Notes: generated from the sequence alone by a model not told the origin. A stretch of 64,000 nucleotides of DNA from Halomonas alkaliantarctica (GCF_029854215.1 NZ_CP122961.1:372001-436000); one strand, 5' to 3'; positions 54,601 to 60,651 are shown, counted from the stretch's first letter. Numbers and translations are program-made.

Positions 54601-57600
54601 ACGGTAGCTCGCCGATCAAGATCACCCAACTGGCGGCCTATCATACCCAGGGCGATGTGGCCCGCCTGTTCGTCCACGATGTGGATAGCCGTAATCTCGA
54701 TGAGATTCTGGCCCACGATGAGGCCGATGGTCAGACGTTATTGCCACGCACGCTCAACGACGGGGACCTGTTGACCACAACGACGCTGGATCGCGATGCG
54801 CCGTTTGGTTTCTTCGCCGAGATATCGGGCCGCCAGGGCTACATTTCCTGGTCGGATCCGGATGCCAACCTTTATGAGGACACCATTGATGCCATCGGCA
54901 ATCCGGGAACCAACCTCAATTGGGATGAAAATGATGGCCACCTGATTCGCGTCTATATCGCCAAGGACGCTGCGGGTAACGTGATCCCGGACACCTACAT
55001 CGTCATCCAGGACTATGCGGGAGTTAACTACGACTACAACGACAATATCTTCCTGGTCGAGAACGTTCAGACCTATGACCCCAGCGGGGCGGAAGATGCT
55101 GACGGCAACGGTCGGGTGGATCTGTACGATGACGATGACAACGATGGTGTACCGAACTTCATCGACGACCCAGATCCGGTCGGCCAGACCGCCTTTAATG
55201 CCAGTGAGACCGCCTGGGCGGTGGGTAGTGATGGATTGACGCTGGAAGCTAAGCTTTATGATAACGGCGGCCAGGGAGTGGCTTATAACGACACTACTGC
55301 CGCCCACCAGGGGGCAGCGTTCCGCTCCAACGAGGCGGTAGATATTTCGAATGGCACCGAAGCGCTGGGCTACATTGCAGATGGTGAGTGGGTCGAATAC
55401 ACCCTCAATGTGGAAACGGCGGGGACCTATACCCTTAACTTCTCTACGTCAGCGGTCGCCGATGGTAAAACCATCACCGCGGCCTTTGAACAAGGGGGCG
55501 GCTTCTATACTCCAGCTCAGGTGCAGAACCTGCCCAATACCGGCAGCTTCACCAGCTTCCAGACCGTTGGTCCGCTGACCTTTGAACTGGAAGAGGGCGA
55601 GCAGGTGCTAAGGCTGACCTTTAACGGTGGCCAGCTGGATCTAGCGTCGTTCACCCTGGACTTTGAAGCACCTGTGGATGATGGGCAGAGTGCCTTCAAT
55701 GACACCGAAACCGCTTGGGAGGTAGGAGCCGAAGGTCTGAACCTGGAAGCGCGCTTCTATGACAACGGCGGTCAGGGCGTAGCCTACAACGATTCGGATG
55801 ATGCCCATCAGGGTGACGCCTTCCGGTCAGACGAGGCGGTGGATATCTCCACCCCATCGCAGTCGATCGGGTTCGTCGAGGATGGCGAGTGGGTGGAATA
55901 CACCATCAATGTGGCGGAAGACGGTGTTTACGACCTCGGCTTCCTGACCTCACAGAATTCATCCTTCCCAGGGCCACGTTCGATTACCGCCAGCTTCGCC
56001 AAGGGTGACACGCCCTATGTAACGGCTTCACCGGTCGGCGTATCACCGACGGGCAGTTGGACCAACTTCACCGAGACTGATACCACTCAGGTATCGCTTG
56101 AAGCGGGCGAGCAGGTGTTGCGGCTGACTTTCAACGGTGGCCAACTGGATCTGCTGTCTTTCAACCTGGCCCCCGTTGACTCGACCCCGCCCAACCAGGC
56201 GCCAGTGGTGGAGGCCGGTATCGATGATTTTACGCTGACTGAAGGTGAACCAATCAACTTTAGCCTGCCTGACGACGCCTTTGTCGACAATGATGGCGAT
56301 AGTTTGACCTTTACCGCTAGCGGTCTGCCTACCGGCATCTCAATGTCACCGGAAGGGGTATTCTCCGGCACAGCGACCAGCGCGGGGAGTTTCAACATTA
56401 TTGTGACCGCTTCGGATGGTCAGGATAGCGTTCAGACGGAGTTCACCCTAGCAGTAGAAGAGGCAACGGTAGTCGACGGACAGCAGGCCTTCACGGATGA
56501 CGGAGATCCCTGGCAAGTTGGCAGTGACTTCACGTTGGAAGCAGTCAACTACGATGAAGGCGGCCAGGGAGTTGCTTACAATGATGCTGATGCCGACCAG
56601 ATAGGCACGGCGGTACGTCCTGGTGACGGGGTGGATATCGTCGGCGACGGTGATGCTATTGGCTGGGTCGATGACGGCGAGTGGGTGGAATACACGCTGA
56701 ATATTGCTCAGGATGGCACTTACGACCTGTCGTTCCTGTCTGCTCTGGGCGATGGTAGCGGTCCTCAACGCAGCATCACGGCGACCTTTACCAAAGGCGA
56801 CGGCTCGCCCTACGCGTCGGTAGACCCGGTGGTGATATCGCCGACCGGTGGCTGGGGAAATTTCCAGCCCACTGATGCTATCCAGGTGGCGTTAGAGGCC
56901 GGCGAGCAGGTACTGCGGTTGACCTTCAATGGCGGGTCACAGGATCTGGCCTCATTCAGTCTAGCGCGCGATGGTCAGCAGGCCTTTAACGCGGGGGGCA
57001 CTCCCTGGTTGGTGGATGCCGATGAAGGCCTTGCGCTTGATGCAGCTCAGTACGATGAGGGTGGTCAAGACATTGCCTATAACGATGCTGATGCTGATCA
57101 GATTGGTTCAGACTTCCGCCCGGATGAAGGGGTGGACATCATCGGGCAGGGCGAGGCGATAGGCTGGGTAGATGAGGGTGAATGGGTGGAATACACCATT
57201 AACGTCGAACAGGCTGGAAGTCACACACTGTCGTTCGTGACCTCGTCACCCAACAATGGTCGTACTATCTCTGCTTCAGTTGAGCAGGATGGGGTCTTTT
57301 ACGATCAGTCAGGCCCGGCTTCGGTTCCTAACTCTGGCGCTTGGGGAACCTATGTTGATGGACCCACTGTGACGTTGGATCTTGAGGCAGGCATTCAGGT
57401 ATTACGTCTTACCTTTAACGGTGGTTCGCAGGACCTGGCCTCGTTCCAGCTCAGTCGCGATCCTGACGTCAGCGCGGCCAGTATGTCGAACATGGATATG
57501 ATAGATATGTCTAACGACATGAATGATGGTTCCTTCATTGAGGAAGAGTTCGTCGCGATGAGTGACGATGTCAACATCAGCGGGGTGCAGGAAAATGACC

Positions 57601-57617
57601 AAGGGGTGTTGATGTAA
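42615..57617 (+). CDS. Giant (5000-residue) multi-module secreted protein with CBM, Ig-like and sugar-dehydrogenase-type propeller domains
   Basis: Start ATG 42615 is preferred over GTG 42564: GGGGTGG lies just before it, giving exactly 5000 residues. There is no Sec signal. Approximate modules: 1-150 unique N-terminus; 150-655 three galactose-binding/CBM-like modules; 670-1594 Ig-, He_PIG- and cadherin-like modules plus two jelly-roll-like ones; 1594-2180 three more CBM-like modules with an Ig-like module; 2191-2394 malectin-like; 2395-2537 Ig-like; 2539-3035 glucose/sorbosone-dehydrogenase-type propeller; 3049-3358 two CBM-like; 3479-4157 two copies of a module ending DY-x-G-x-NYDYNDN-x-FL; 4158-4190 Asp-rich calcium-like linker; 4191-4952 four CBM6-like repeats (GQGVAYND, GEWVEYT) with one Ig-like between; 4953-5000 Met/Asp-rich tail. 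Eight CBM-like modules end in GPN[IVL]D. Strongly acidic, no RTX nonapeptides. Likely exported by the adjacent ABC/HlyD pair as a surface or released polysaccharide-binding protein (inference). Confidence 0.9.
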   Translation: MYSMSFLSSQAQSLLGSVSEGSRWGKDAFYDNHLSVVPSPSPWESSIKGIRMAWEDARNEISVFESFERPFVFENLPTPPLGRLKMRLEAMDEFGKVLPNSEMNIDLDVIPESELAETTSSEPEDAALTTLVADEGFMAQAIAADTFTSIRIQAEAGDAGDGTSAVLSGTGINVVNDPVSQPNAADADGQAYVDYGDGINGGETLTFTFSVAEAGEYELALGYALSQNDDGTDRNRPLRLDVNGELVDRIFDLPSTTLTGTSTDFSDFGERTIRVQLQADENTVSFTSNGASGPNVDYLEVRAPDPDVYVVQGEDMVVSPASDVASGATNRVVTVDNIADFTTGNETFRVGAEGASYLDWAAGNANAYGEFSLDVATAGTYNVTVTYATSSARPLDLSLVDDGTPTQIGTFNFTPTAEPNYYPDDVSDVPTANQPAGPTGGNPTRQTEWEGWSTETIEISLAAGSNTLRLGGASNGPNIDKIEVALLAADPVDPVDPTTPVIDAIVVQAEDAELGAGNDPGTLVRDAQNPENGASFQGLRPDYSGTGYVDYGSVPGDSLTFTVNVAEAGSYDVNFRYASSGDRPMALAVNGAALPQQAFVSTDPNPTNEAPEGFDVWAYQSLTTELVAGDNTIVLSIPDGAGSGPNLDRLEITTAGTGPVGDVEADADETPLVFSAGNSVINGVIANEAGFSVTGLDDDIVFIGVTFDDGVTVEEVTPNTDGSFTLDLSGRDDGDLSATLIAMDAFGNRVEQTLGLTLDSTADEGDDLALEGPTTEIAPDDSASVVFGVAGIDADSTLEVSFDGGATRQSATSDGDSLSVDLTGQGPGDVTVTLIVTDAAGNEASVQDTVTLAAADGPVELNVTFDDTTISTYNETQDNPASGTGASVEDDGATLLLTDNVWKRAALPSDYTITGQTLLTLDVAISDAPVPEIVAIGFDADDNPFNGGNSVYQLGGTQTQGGFVDLRGRGVDNGDGTFRFTIDLSAHAGTTINSLVFVNDDDLGAKGSVSFSAVSLSEDDGADTNSAPRVVGGGIADLSLDEGSDIEVDLPFVDDDGDALSFSFDVTDGDGQPVTVGGLSVADQVLSGSLEGLAPGDYTVSVTADDGTATTSTDFMLTVENVNDAPVAEPVALEPYFGEVGEDFIQIPLAEFESLFSDPDGDSLTLSAEDLPAGLEVVDGVIQGIPSQGGTFDVVIRATDPAGLSVTQTLSFVIEGTQVGDTITIEAENFTDLDVANLIVTGNASASNEQLIRLTSNEPATISTDLAAGGVEPGWYVARLYVFDENDGEGSLTLTIGDTVLEARNTANDSLSSGVVLSDDFGTIVGSGPRGNAGQSGNRKEIVFETPFEVTAGDLASLELRGAGGELMRIDSMMFDRIEEPVNAPPTLEGLAADVSIDENSTVVANLAIDDADGDNLTVTLSGADAALFSFDETTGELAFINAPDAEFAADSDENGVYELTVTVSDGEDSVAQDTLITVADINESIVIGQTAYVIDENLTEIGAIPVVDEDGATTGLNVPVFAITGGVDAPLFTIDEATGVLSFTSARDFELAVDDDENGVYEVEVTVTDGDLTDVQTLEVTVNDVDEAPFTPLSLQIQDGTVTSFDNDANATDTTIRNADNPEDNDNLENGLRPDFSGTGYLDFGDTAGDNVTWQVEVAQAGQYDISVRYATNSDRPLDLVINGGTPVVLDMLATDPDGTGPIEGFDNWLFETVTVNLEAGTNSIELAIPEGATTGPNIDRIEITVGGSGPIPVDDSADVDGDLTLTAAADTLGPDQLTTALFNVTGDDDDIVAYEISFDGGATRTSVTPEANGDITVDLSDQSGSVTVTLIVTDAVGNEAQASDSVTIDDGSVVVEPITLQGEDASVTDVGGTAQGAVTRVVDAANPDDFGNFREGAVGDAYLDFGTDAGDQITFNIDAPAAGTYTATIRYANGAATPRPLDLTVNGNAQPQVPFANAPDDGVNDPWNEWLEQEVQVTLEEGANTFSLTIPTAANGGVANGPNIDQVVFSFDDGDTSPVPFSFEIQGEALVIEDSDNVGDTLDTQVRDASNPETNTATGPDGLWDGFSGTGYLDMGSDAGDAGSFDVVVDEAGTYTLTVRYANAGGNGADRPMDILVGGESQGSLAFASTGADPDGWQNWTDVEIEVELEAGSNTIRLENLTAAGPNIDRLSVTREGVEPPEVVEPGERFSVKINFQPEGVAVPDGYIADNGKAFGTQSVTIDGQTYQYGWVTEASIYDDEPGTTPLDISSLTSVAVNDRTDDIAGLDPRQGTYAHFDQPGSDYVRAGWEIELEDGYYEVTISIGDTSGPYDSRNVLNAEGELFNDPFTPFRPDDFPADGNPGDDTEGVRSDLVTRVVQVSDGRLTLDSLGLDNENTEIQYIEIQSLPDLTPDDAREAPQDYAFFTDARAIAGVGENEVEVDLDPEDSGIPTGVDPTSDIFVGISVVDGRGGALLESLNDGSVKLFETVTGEEVSFNVNTTGGFDSLTISPSQTLKPFTSYTLVIDGFRDRGPNDDADAPTREFQKYTNTFVTGEEPEVVARDVAFNDVVELNGAADNAFGFTSLEITSDGSTMYVATIGGQILRFDIDPSDGSLINRQELSLPNGYFDQPGESQQRGIIGLTVDPTDPNVLWITDNYPIPLNGRDNGVPEFSGRITKITLDGGSDFSGTAEPYITGLPRSNGDHVTNSLEFRANPDYDAATNPDVPTHLLYLIQGSNSAMGEPDSAWGNRPERLLNAAVMEIDPTRDAPPGGFDVTTEPVPDNGQNTRFDDPDGHPKDDPIPMGNGEFLVFDERGVATVQDADGNVLQSYYDPYAEDAVLTIFATGARNAYDLVWHSNGFLYVPTNGSAAGGNVPDDPSTPEDERFLNVEKQDDYLFKMVEGGYYGHPNPLRDEYIMNGGNPTGGSDPNQVDRYPAGTNPEGNYDISGVYSLGENRSPNGAVEYTSNVFGGNLQGNVLFTEYSGGDDVRSITLDANGNVIGDDVLRDPDGNVITYVDPLDIIENPVTGQLYLLTLNRGNGQSQIIRLDPAPGGVVDPVDPGDDLVSLLVIQAEDNTPNDGTSVTIADGAEIQIRDINNPETTEGLPNGLRPGAFGLDGNTDGSDGVPGGYADYGATNADFMTFGFNLSADDAGDSVLRIRYANGGDTNRPLEVFVNNVSVGVFDFSPPPGLTGDAAWAEWLTEDVAASLVVGENTVRLQATNNTGPNIDQLEVLQSPPDTTTGFTDYEAEDASLDGPVVVPESADDRNASGEGFVDFNGTSDQTITWTVDVNETGNYEIGFRYALAASKADRPMEVIINGVNLGLVNFPGQSNEAENDWFFQELLVNLQAGSNTISVTAPEANGPNVDLLRVPDAPTDTFMPVYADVSDGARIELESGDSARTINDLTADFYFTVGEDGAYKLDLAANAGASDGGELTLTLNGRPIDEFAYPGSGEAGEASTYVELEAGIEYNLRVVSSADGADELDYLDVSPLTGDEGADLVIQSGDAAYYSDRLHFSYLENNSASADDRDFKESATVTISNTGTSELAILDADIDGPFVLEDPSAFEGLTLAAGQSVEVTVLFDRDSYIAPTNDAGDGVFEGRIRLVTNDADSPIAEIRMAGFWQARDEGGWEPNVNEVWEVFGFGNRIDGLTTVGGGENSVLNDFDLYRPVNDDEVLSRYWTLADGAGEAKITQLAAYHGPSGATLGIHNPGNKGQDIIFSDHAGDNNQSLLPVKSDGQFATASFSLDDIPGGWAGQGVFGIEVANLSTDPSLNPEGGGTPPDDADGIERGYTVRMFRALDAEGNVIPNTYLGIMDYTGINYDYNDNMFLIEGVTPVAGGELTVINNDGVPSNDRLVMSRIENPANAAQEVHDEATITIRNDGFEILDINSIEVSDTTLFELTEAFAAVSLEPGESIDVTVRFIANDPNDASLYEASLVINSSDADEGEKVIQLAGLAQNQSESGQEPLVQEIINAFGYTTNVAEGQMNQGGLVEANGDEILSPYFQRADGSSPIKITQLAAYHTQGDVARLFVHDVDSRNLDEILAHDEADGQTLLPRTLNDGDLLTTTTLDRDAPFGFFAEISGRQGYISWSDPDANLYEDTIDAIGNPGTNLNWDENDGHLIRVYIAKDAAGNVIPDTYIVIQDYAGVNYDYNDNIFLVENVQTYDPSGAEDADGNGRVDLYDDDDNDGVPNFIDDPDPVGQTAFNASETAWAVGSDGLTLEAKLYDNGGQGVAYNDTTAAHQGAAFRSNEAVDISNGTEALGYIADGEWVEYTLNVETAGTYTLNFSTSAVADGKTITAAFEQGGGFYTPAQVQNLPNTGSFTSFQTVGPLTFELEEGEQVLRLTFNGGQLDLASFTLDFEAPVDDGQSAFNDTETAWEVGAEGLNLEARFYDNGGQGVAYNDSDDAHQGDAFRSDEAVDISTPSQSIGFVEDGEWVEYTINVAEDGVYDLGFLTSQNSSFPGPRSITASFAKGDTPYVTASPVGVSPTGSWTNFTETDTTQVSLEAGEQVLRLTFNGGQLDLLSFNLAPVDSTPPNQAPVVEAGIDDFTLTEGEPINFSLPDDAFVDNDGDSLTFTASGLPTGISMSPEGVFSGTATSAGSFNIIVTASDGQDSVQTEFTLAVEEATVVDGQQAFTDDGDPWQVGSDFTLEAVNYDEGGQGVAYNDADADQIGTAVRPGDGVDIVGDGDAIGWVDDGEWVEYTLNIAQDGTYDLSFLSALGDGSGPQRSITATFTKGDGSPYASVDPVVISPTGGWGNFQPTDAIQVALEAGEQVLRLTFNGGSQDLASFSLARDGQQAFNAGGTPWLVDADEGLALDAAQYDEGGQDIAYNDADADQIGSDFRPDEGVDIIGQGEAIGWVDEGEWVEYTINVEQAGSHTLSFVTSSPNNGRTISASVEQDGVFYDQSGPASVPNSGAWGTYVDGPTVTLDLEAGIQVLRLTFNGGSQDLASFQLSRDPDVSAASMSNMDMIDMSNDMNDGSFIEEEFVAMSDDVNISGVQENDQGVLM
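50229..51720 (+). other. Glucose/sorbosone dehydrogenase-type beta-propeller inside the giant protein
   Basis: Residues about 2539-3035. FGFTSLEITSDGSTMYVATI opens the propeller. RGIIGLTVDPTDPNVLWITD, GDHVTNSLEFRANPD (His at the position of the catalytic base of soluble quinoprotein glucose dehydrogenase), ATGARNAYDLVWHSNGFLYV (Arg-Asn as in the GHRNPQG motif) and GGYYGHPNP follow family order. Whether PQQ binds and the domain is active cannot be told from sequence alone. Confidence 0.75.
55186..57470 (+). repeat. Four C-terminal CBM6-like protein repeats
   Basis: Copies at about 55186-55672, 55683-56166, 56478-56961 and 56977-57450. All have YDxGGQ(G/D)(V/I)AYND, a VDI segment, a GEWVEYT(L/I)N(V/I) strand and (V/L)LRLTFNGG at the end. 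An Ig/He_PIG-like module (about 56190-56460) separates copies 2 and 3. Family 6 carbohydrate-binding modules bind beta-glycans in characterised enzymes. Confidence 0.8.
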
Positions 57618-58279
57618 TATGCGGACCATATAGCACTTGCTAGAGTCCACGAAGCGGTGCTGATGAGGTGAAAAGTGTTAATAAAGCCTGCGAGAAATCG
57701 CAGGCTTTTTTTGCTCAGTAGTCGCGGAGAAAATTACTGCGTGAGGGCAACAGGCACGATGAAAAACATGTCAGACCAGCATACTGAAAACCTGACAGGT
57801 GCAACGGCAGCCAATGACGAAGCGTTGATAAGGACGGTATGCGCGAATGTCTCATCAAGGCCAGAAGCCACAGGCTTCAACAACAGGCCGGATATATGCA
57901 AGCCAACCTGTCCCTTTCTTCAGCCTGAGGCTTTGCAAGCCGGGAGGAGACCATATATGTGGGATTGGCGCTTGAGGCCGCCCCATCAAACAGTAGGGCA
58001 GTGCCTCCTTTAGAGTCCCGTCCATAACGTTGGAATGTTAACTTACCAGACGTTTTTGAAGCGACCTCCAGTGTCGCATTTGCGACGGAGCGACAAGTTT
58101 GCGCAATAGTTTTGTCGCTATCCGCCCTATTCGTGCCAATATACGACCAAAGAGCAATACCACCCCCTGTACTAGTGAGCATTCACGTCAGTCAAGGGAA
58201 ACTAAAAGACGCCAGCGACACCTACATACATACTAATAAGAAAAAAAGTGATGATTAAAAGGTGACGGAGGGTAAAACC
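57618..58279. promoter_or_regulatory. Region between giant gene and gbdR
   Basis: About 660 bp with no convincing gene: a 112-codon frame at 57675 starts inside the terminator and lacks coding features. It contains the giant-gene terminator and two perfect inverted repeats, GTCGCA-TT-TGCGAC (58073-58086) and GCGACAA...TTGTCGC (58090-58096 and 58112-58118). Both carry GTCGC/GCGAC cores and lie about 160-205 bp before the regulator gene. Confidence 0.6.
57684..57712 (+). terminator. Terminator of the giant gene
   Basis: AAGCCTGCGA-GAAA-TCGCAGGCTT perfect 10-bp stem with GNRA loop, followed by TTTTT, 66 bp after the stop. Confidence 0.92.
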
Positions 58280-59425
58280 ATGACATCAAATCAAGCAAAA
58301 GACCCGACAGCAAATACCAACCGTGCGTGCGAACCGCAAACCCTTGGCTTTCTACTGTTAGATAATTTCACACTGATTTCTCTGGCGTCGGCAATAGACC
58401 CTTTGCGAATGGCTAATCAGTTGGCCGGCCGTGAACTGTATCGCTGGTATACCCTGACACAGGATGGCCTCCCCGTACGCGCCAGTGATGGACTGCAGGT
58501 GACGCCTGACGCTTCTATGCATACCCCGCTATCGCTTGAGTGGGTCGTTGTTTGTGGCGGGGTCGGCCCCCATAACAGTGTCAATCGTGAGCACGTGCGC
58601 TGGCTTCAGTCGCAGTCGCGTCAGTTAAAACGCTTAGGCTCGGTATGTACGGGCAGTTGGGCACTGGGCCAGGCGGGACTGCTGGATCACTATCAAACCA
58701 GTGTGCACTGGGAGTGCTTGGCATCCATGCAGGAGGCGTTCCCCAACGTCATTCTGACCCCGCACCTTTTCTCTATTGATCGGGATCGGTTCACTGCCTC
58801 TGGCGGTACGGCGCCACTCGACATGATGCTCAACTTGATTGCTCACGACCATGGGCGCGAGCTTTCGGCAGGCATCTCTGAGATGTTTATCTACGAGCGT
58901 GTACGTAACGAACAGGATCAGCAGCGAGTTCCACTTAAGCATGTGTTGGGTACTACCCAACCCAAGCTATTGGAAATTGTCGCCTTGATGGAATCCAACC
59001 TTGAAGAACCGATTGAGCTTGATGAACTGGCAAACTATGTGAATGTTTCACGGCGCCAGTTGGAGCGGTTGTTCCAACGTTATTTGCTTTGTTCTCCGTC
59101 TCGCTATTACCTCAAGCTGCGTTTAGTGCGTGCTCGTCAGCTACTCAAGCAAACGCCTCTGTCGATTATCGAAATTGCCTCTGTTTGCGGTTTCGTGTCC
59201 ACGCCTCATTTTTCTAAGTGCTATCGTGAATACTTTGGTGTGCCGCCGAGAAATGAGCGCTTGGGTGTGCACGACCGCCAAGAGAATAGCCACACTAAGT
59301 CGCCATCGTTAATTCAGCGATGGGGGGGCGAACCTTACAAAAGTGAACCGCTTTCGAGTGCCCAGCAGGCGCTTGCCCATGCCCAGGGTGAGCCTACCTT
59401 TGCCAGCGTGACGCTCTTGAGCTGA
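58280..59425 (+). CDS. gbdR: GbdR-like GlxA/AraC-family regulator
   Basis: 381-residue regulator with an N-terminal DJ-1/PfpI (GlxA-type) domain, GFLLLDNFTLISLASAIDPLRMAN to about residue 205, and a C-terminal AraC HTH pair (about 230-325): LEEPIELDELANYVNVSRRQLERLF and SIIEIASVCGFVSTPHFSKCY. This architecture and the downstream dgc genes identify it with GbdR, which in Pseudomonas senses glycine betaine and dimethylglycine and activates their catabolic genes. ATG 58280 has GGAGGGT before it; GTG 58262 is an alternative. A terminator follows, so the next genes have their own promoter. Confidence 0.88.
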   Translation: MTSNQAKDPTANTNRACEPQTLGFLLLDNFTLISLASAIDPLRMANQLAGRELYRWYTLTQDGLPVRASDGLQVTPDASMHTPLSLEWVVVCGGVGPHNSVNREHVRWLQSQSRQLKRLGSVCTGSWALGQAGLLDHYQTSVHWECLASMQEAFPNVILTPHLFSIDRDRFTASGGTAPLDMMLNLIAHDHGRELSAGISEMFIYERVRNEQDQQRVPLKHVLGTTQPKLLEIVALMESNLEEPIELDELANYVNVSRRQLERLFQRYLLCSPSRYYLKLRLVRARQLLKQTPLSIIEIASVCGFVSTPHFSKCYREYFGVPPRNERLGVHDRQENSHTKSPSLIQRWGGEPYKSEPLSSAQQALAHAQGEPTFASVTLLS

Positions 59426-59450
59426 TACCCACAGGGTAACCAACATTCTA

Positions 59451-59485
59451 AACGTGCTGCCCGCCTTCGGGGAGCACGTTTTTTT
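59451..59485 (+). terminator. Terminator after gbdR
   Basis: AACGTGCT...AGCACGTT stem (inner CCC/GGG pairing) followed by TTTTT. Confidence 0.9.
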
Positions 59486-59526
59486 ATGAATGTTGCTCAC
59501 TATTTTAATATTACGCCGCTGCAGTG

Positions 59527-59554
59527 TTTGCAGGAACATGTTTGCAGGAACATG
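59527..59554 (+). repeat. Perfect 14-bp tandem direct repeat upstream of the dgc operon
   Basis: TTTGCAGGAACATG occurs twice with no gap (59527-59540, 59541-59554), 120-147 bp before the dipeptidase start. AraC-family activators bind direct-repeat half-sites, so this is a candidate GbdR site (inference). A GTCG-N6-CGAC inverted repeat lies next to it at 59562-59575. Confidence 0.65.
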
Positions 59555-59673
59555 AGTAGTGGTCGCGTTCACGACACCATGACGCTTTTGGAATTTCCGC
59601 CGTCGTTTCCAAGAGCAGCTAAACCCAGCGTCAGCGCTATGCTCGCTACATTAATCAATGTTGGAGCATCGCT

Positions 59674-60651
59674 ATGACCCCCTCTGAACTGCACAATGAC
59701 GCTATCGTCATTGATGGCCTGATCATCGCCAAATGGAATCGTGAGCTACTTGAGGACATGCGTCGCGGAGGTCTTACCGCTGCCAACTGCACAGTCTCAG
59801 TGTGGGAAGGTTTTCAGGCCACGGTCGATAATATCGTCAAGTCCAACCAGTTGATGGCGGAGTGTAGTGACCTGGTGCGCCCTGTTCGTACCACTGCTGA
59901 CATCACTCGTGCGAAAGAAGAGGGCAAAACCGGCATTATCTTCGGCTTCCAGAATGCCCATGCCTTTGAAGACCAAATTGGCTACGTTGAGATATTCAAG
60001 CAGTTGGGCGTGGGCATCGTGCAGATGTGCTACAACACCCAGAATCTGGTGGGTACCGGCTGCTACGAACGTGACGGCGGCCTGTCTGGCTTTGGCCGCG
60101 AAATCGTTGCCGAGATGAACCGAGTCGGCATCATGTGCGACCTCTCTCACGTCGGTGCCAAGACCTCCGAAGAGGTCATTCTCGAGTCCAAAAAGCCAGT
60201 CTGCTACTCCCACTGTCTGCCCTCTGGCCTCAAAGAGCATCCGCGCAACAAATCTGATCAAGAGCTGAAATTCATTGCCGACCATGGCGGTTTTGTGGGC
60301 GTCACCATGTTTGCACCGTTTCTCAAAAAGGGCATCGACTCAACCATCGAAGACTACTGCGAGGCGATCGAGTACGTCATGAATATCGTCGGTGAGGACG
60401 CTATTGGCATCGGTACCGATTTCACCCAAGGGCATGGTCAAGAGTTTTTCGAGTGGTTGACCCATGACAAGGGCTACGCTCGTCGCCTCACTGACTTTGG
60501 CAAGATCATCAATCCCAAAGGAATTCGCACCATTGGGGAGTTCCCTAATCTCACCGAGGCACTCCTCAAACGCGGCTTAAGTGAGACCCAGGTGCGCAAG
60601 ATCATGGGCGAGAACTGGGTGCGCGTGCTCAAGGATGTCTGGGGCGCCTAA
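59674..60651 (+). CDS. M19 renal-dipeptidase-family homologue of the dgc cluster
   Basis: 325-residue TIM-barrel protein of the membrane dipeptidase family, the homologue of the gene preceding DUF5943 and dgcA in Pseudomonas. The metal centre looks degenerate. The canonical H-x-D after IVIDG reads LIIAK, and the bridging Glu region reads GFQNAHAFED. The later His sites, CDLSHVGAKT and YSHCLPSGLKEHPRNKSD, are kept. It may therefore bind fewer metals or act on a different substrate than dipeptides. ATG 59674 follows TTGGAGCATCGCT. First gene of the putative operon; DUF5943 follows after 79 bp. Confidence 0.88.
   Translation: MTPSELHNDAIVIDGLIIAKWNRELLEDMRRGGLTAANCTVSVWEGFQATVDNIVKSNQLMAECSDLVRPVRTTADITRAKEEGKTGIIFGFQNAHAFEDQIGYVEIFKQLGVGIVQMCYNTQNLVGTGCYERDGGLSGFGREIVAEMNRVGIMCDLSHVGAKTSEEVILESKKPVCYSHCLPSGLKEHPRNKSDQELKFIADHGGFVGVTMFAPFLKKGIDSTIEDYCEAIEYVMNIVGEDAIGIGTDFTQGHGQEFFEWLTHDKGYARRLTDFGKIINPKGIRTIGEFPNLTEALLKRGLSETQVRKIMGENWVRVLKDVWGA

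Noticed and set aside
42615-57617. RTX calcium-binding nonapeptides and a LapG-type TAAG cleavage site in the giant protein
   Set aside because: Scanned by eye for GGxGxD-type repeats and an N-terminal di-alanine retention module; none seen. Only one thrombospondin-3-like Asp-rich linker is present.
57675-58013. 112-codon frame after the giant gene
   Set aside because: Starts within the terminator hairpin region, and composition and motifs are not protein-like. No family is recognised.
59486-59677. 63-codon frame upstream of the dipeptidase homologue
   Set aside because: Starts in the gbdR terminator T-run, spans the direct repeat and has no ribosome site. Regulatory DNA is the better reading.
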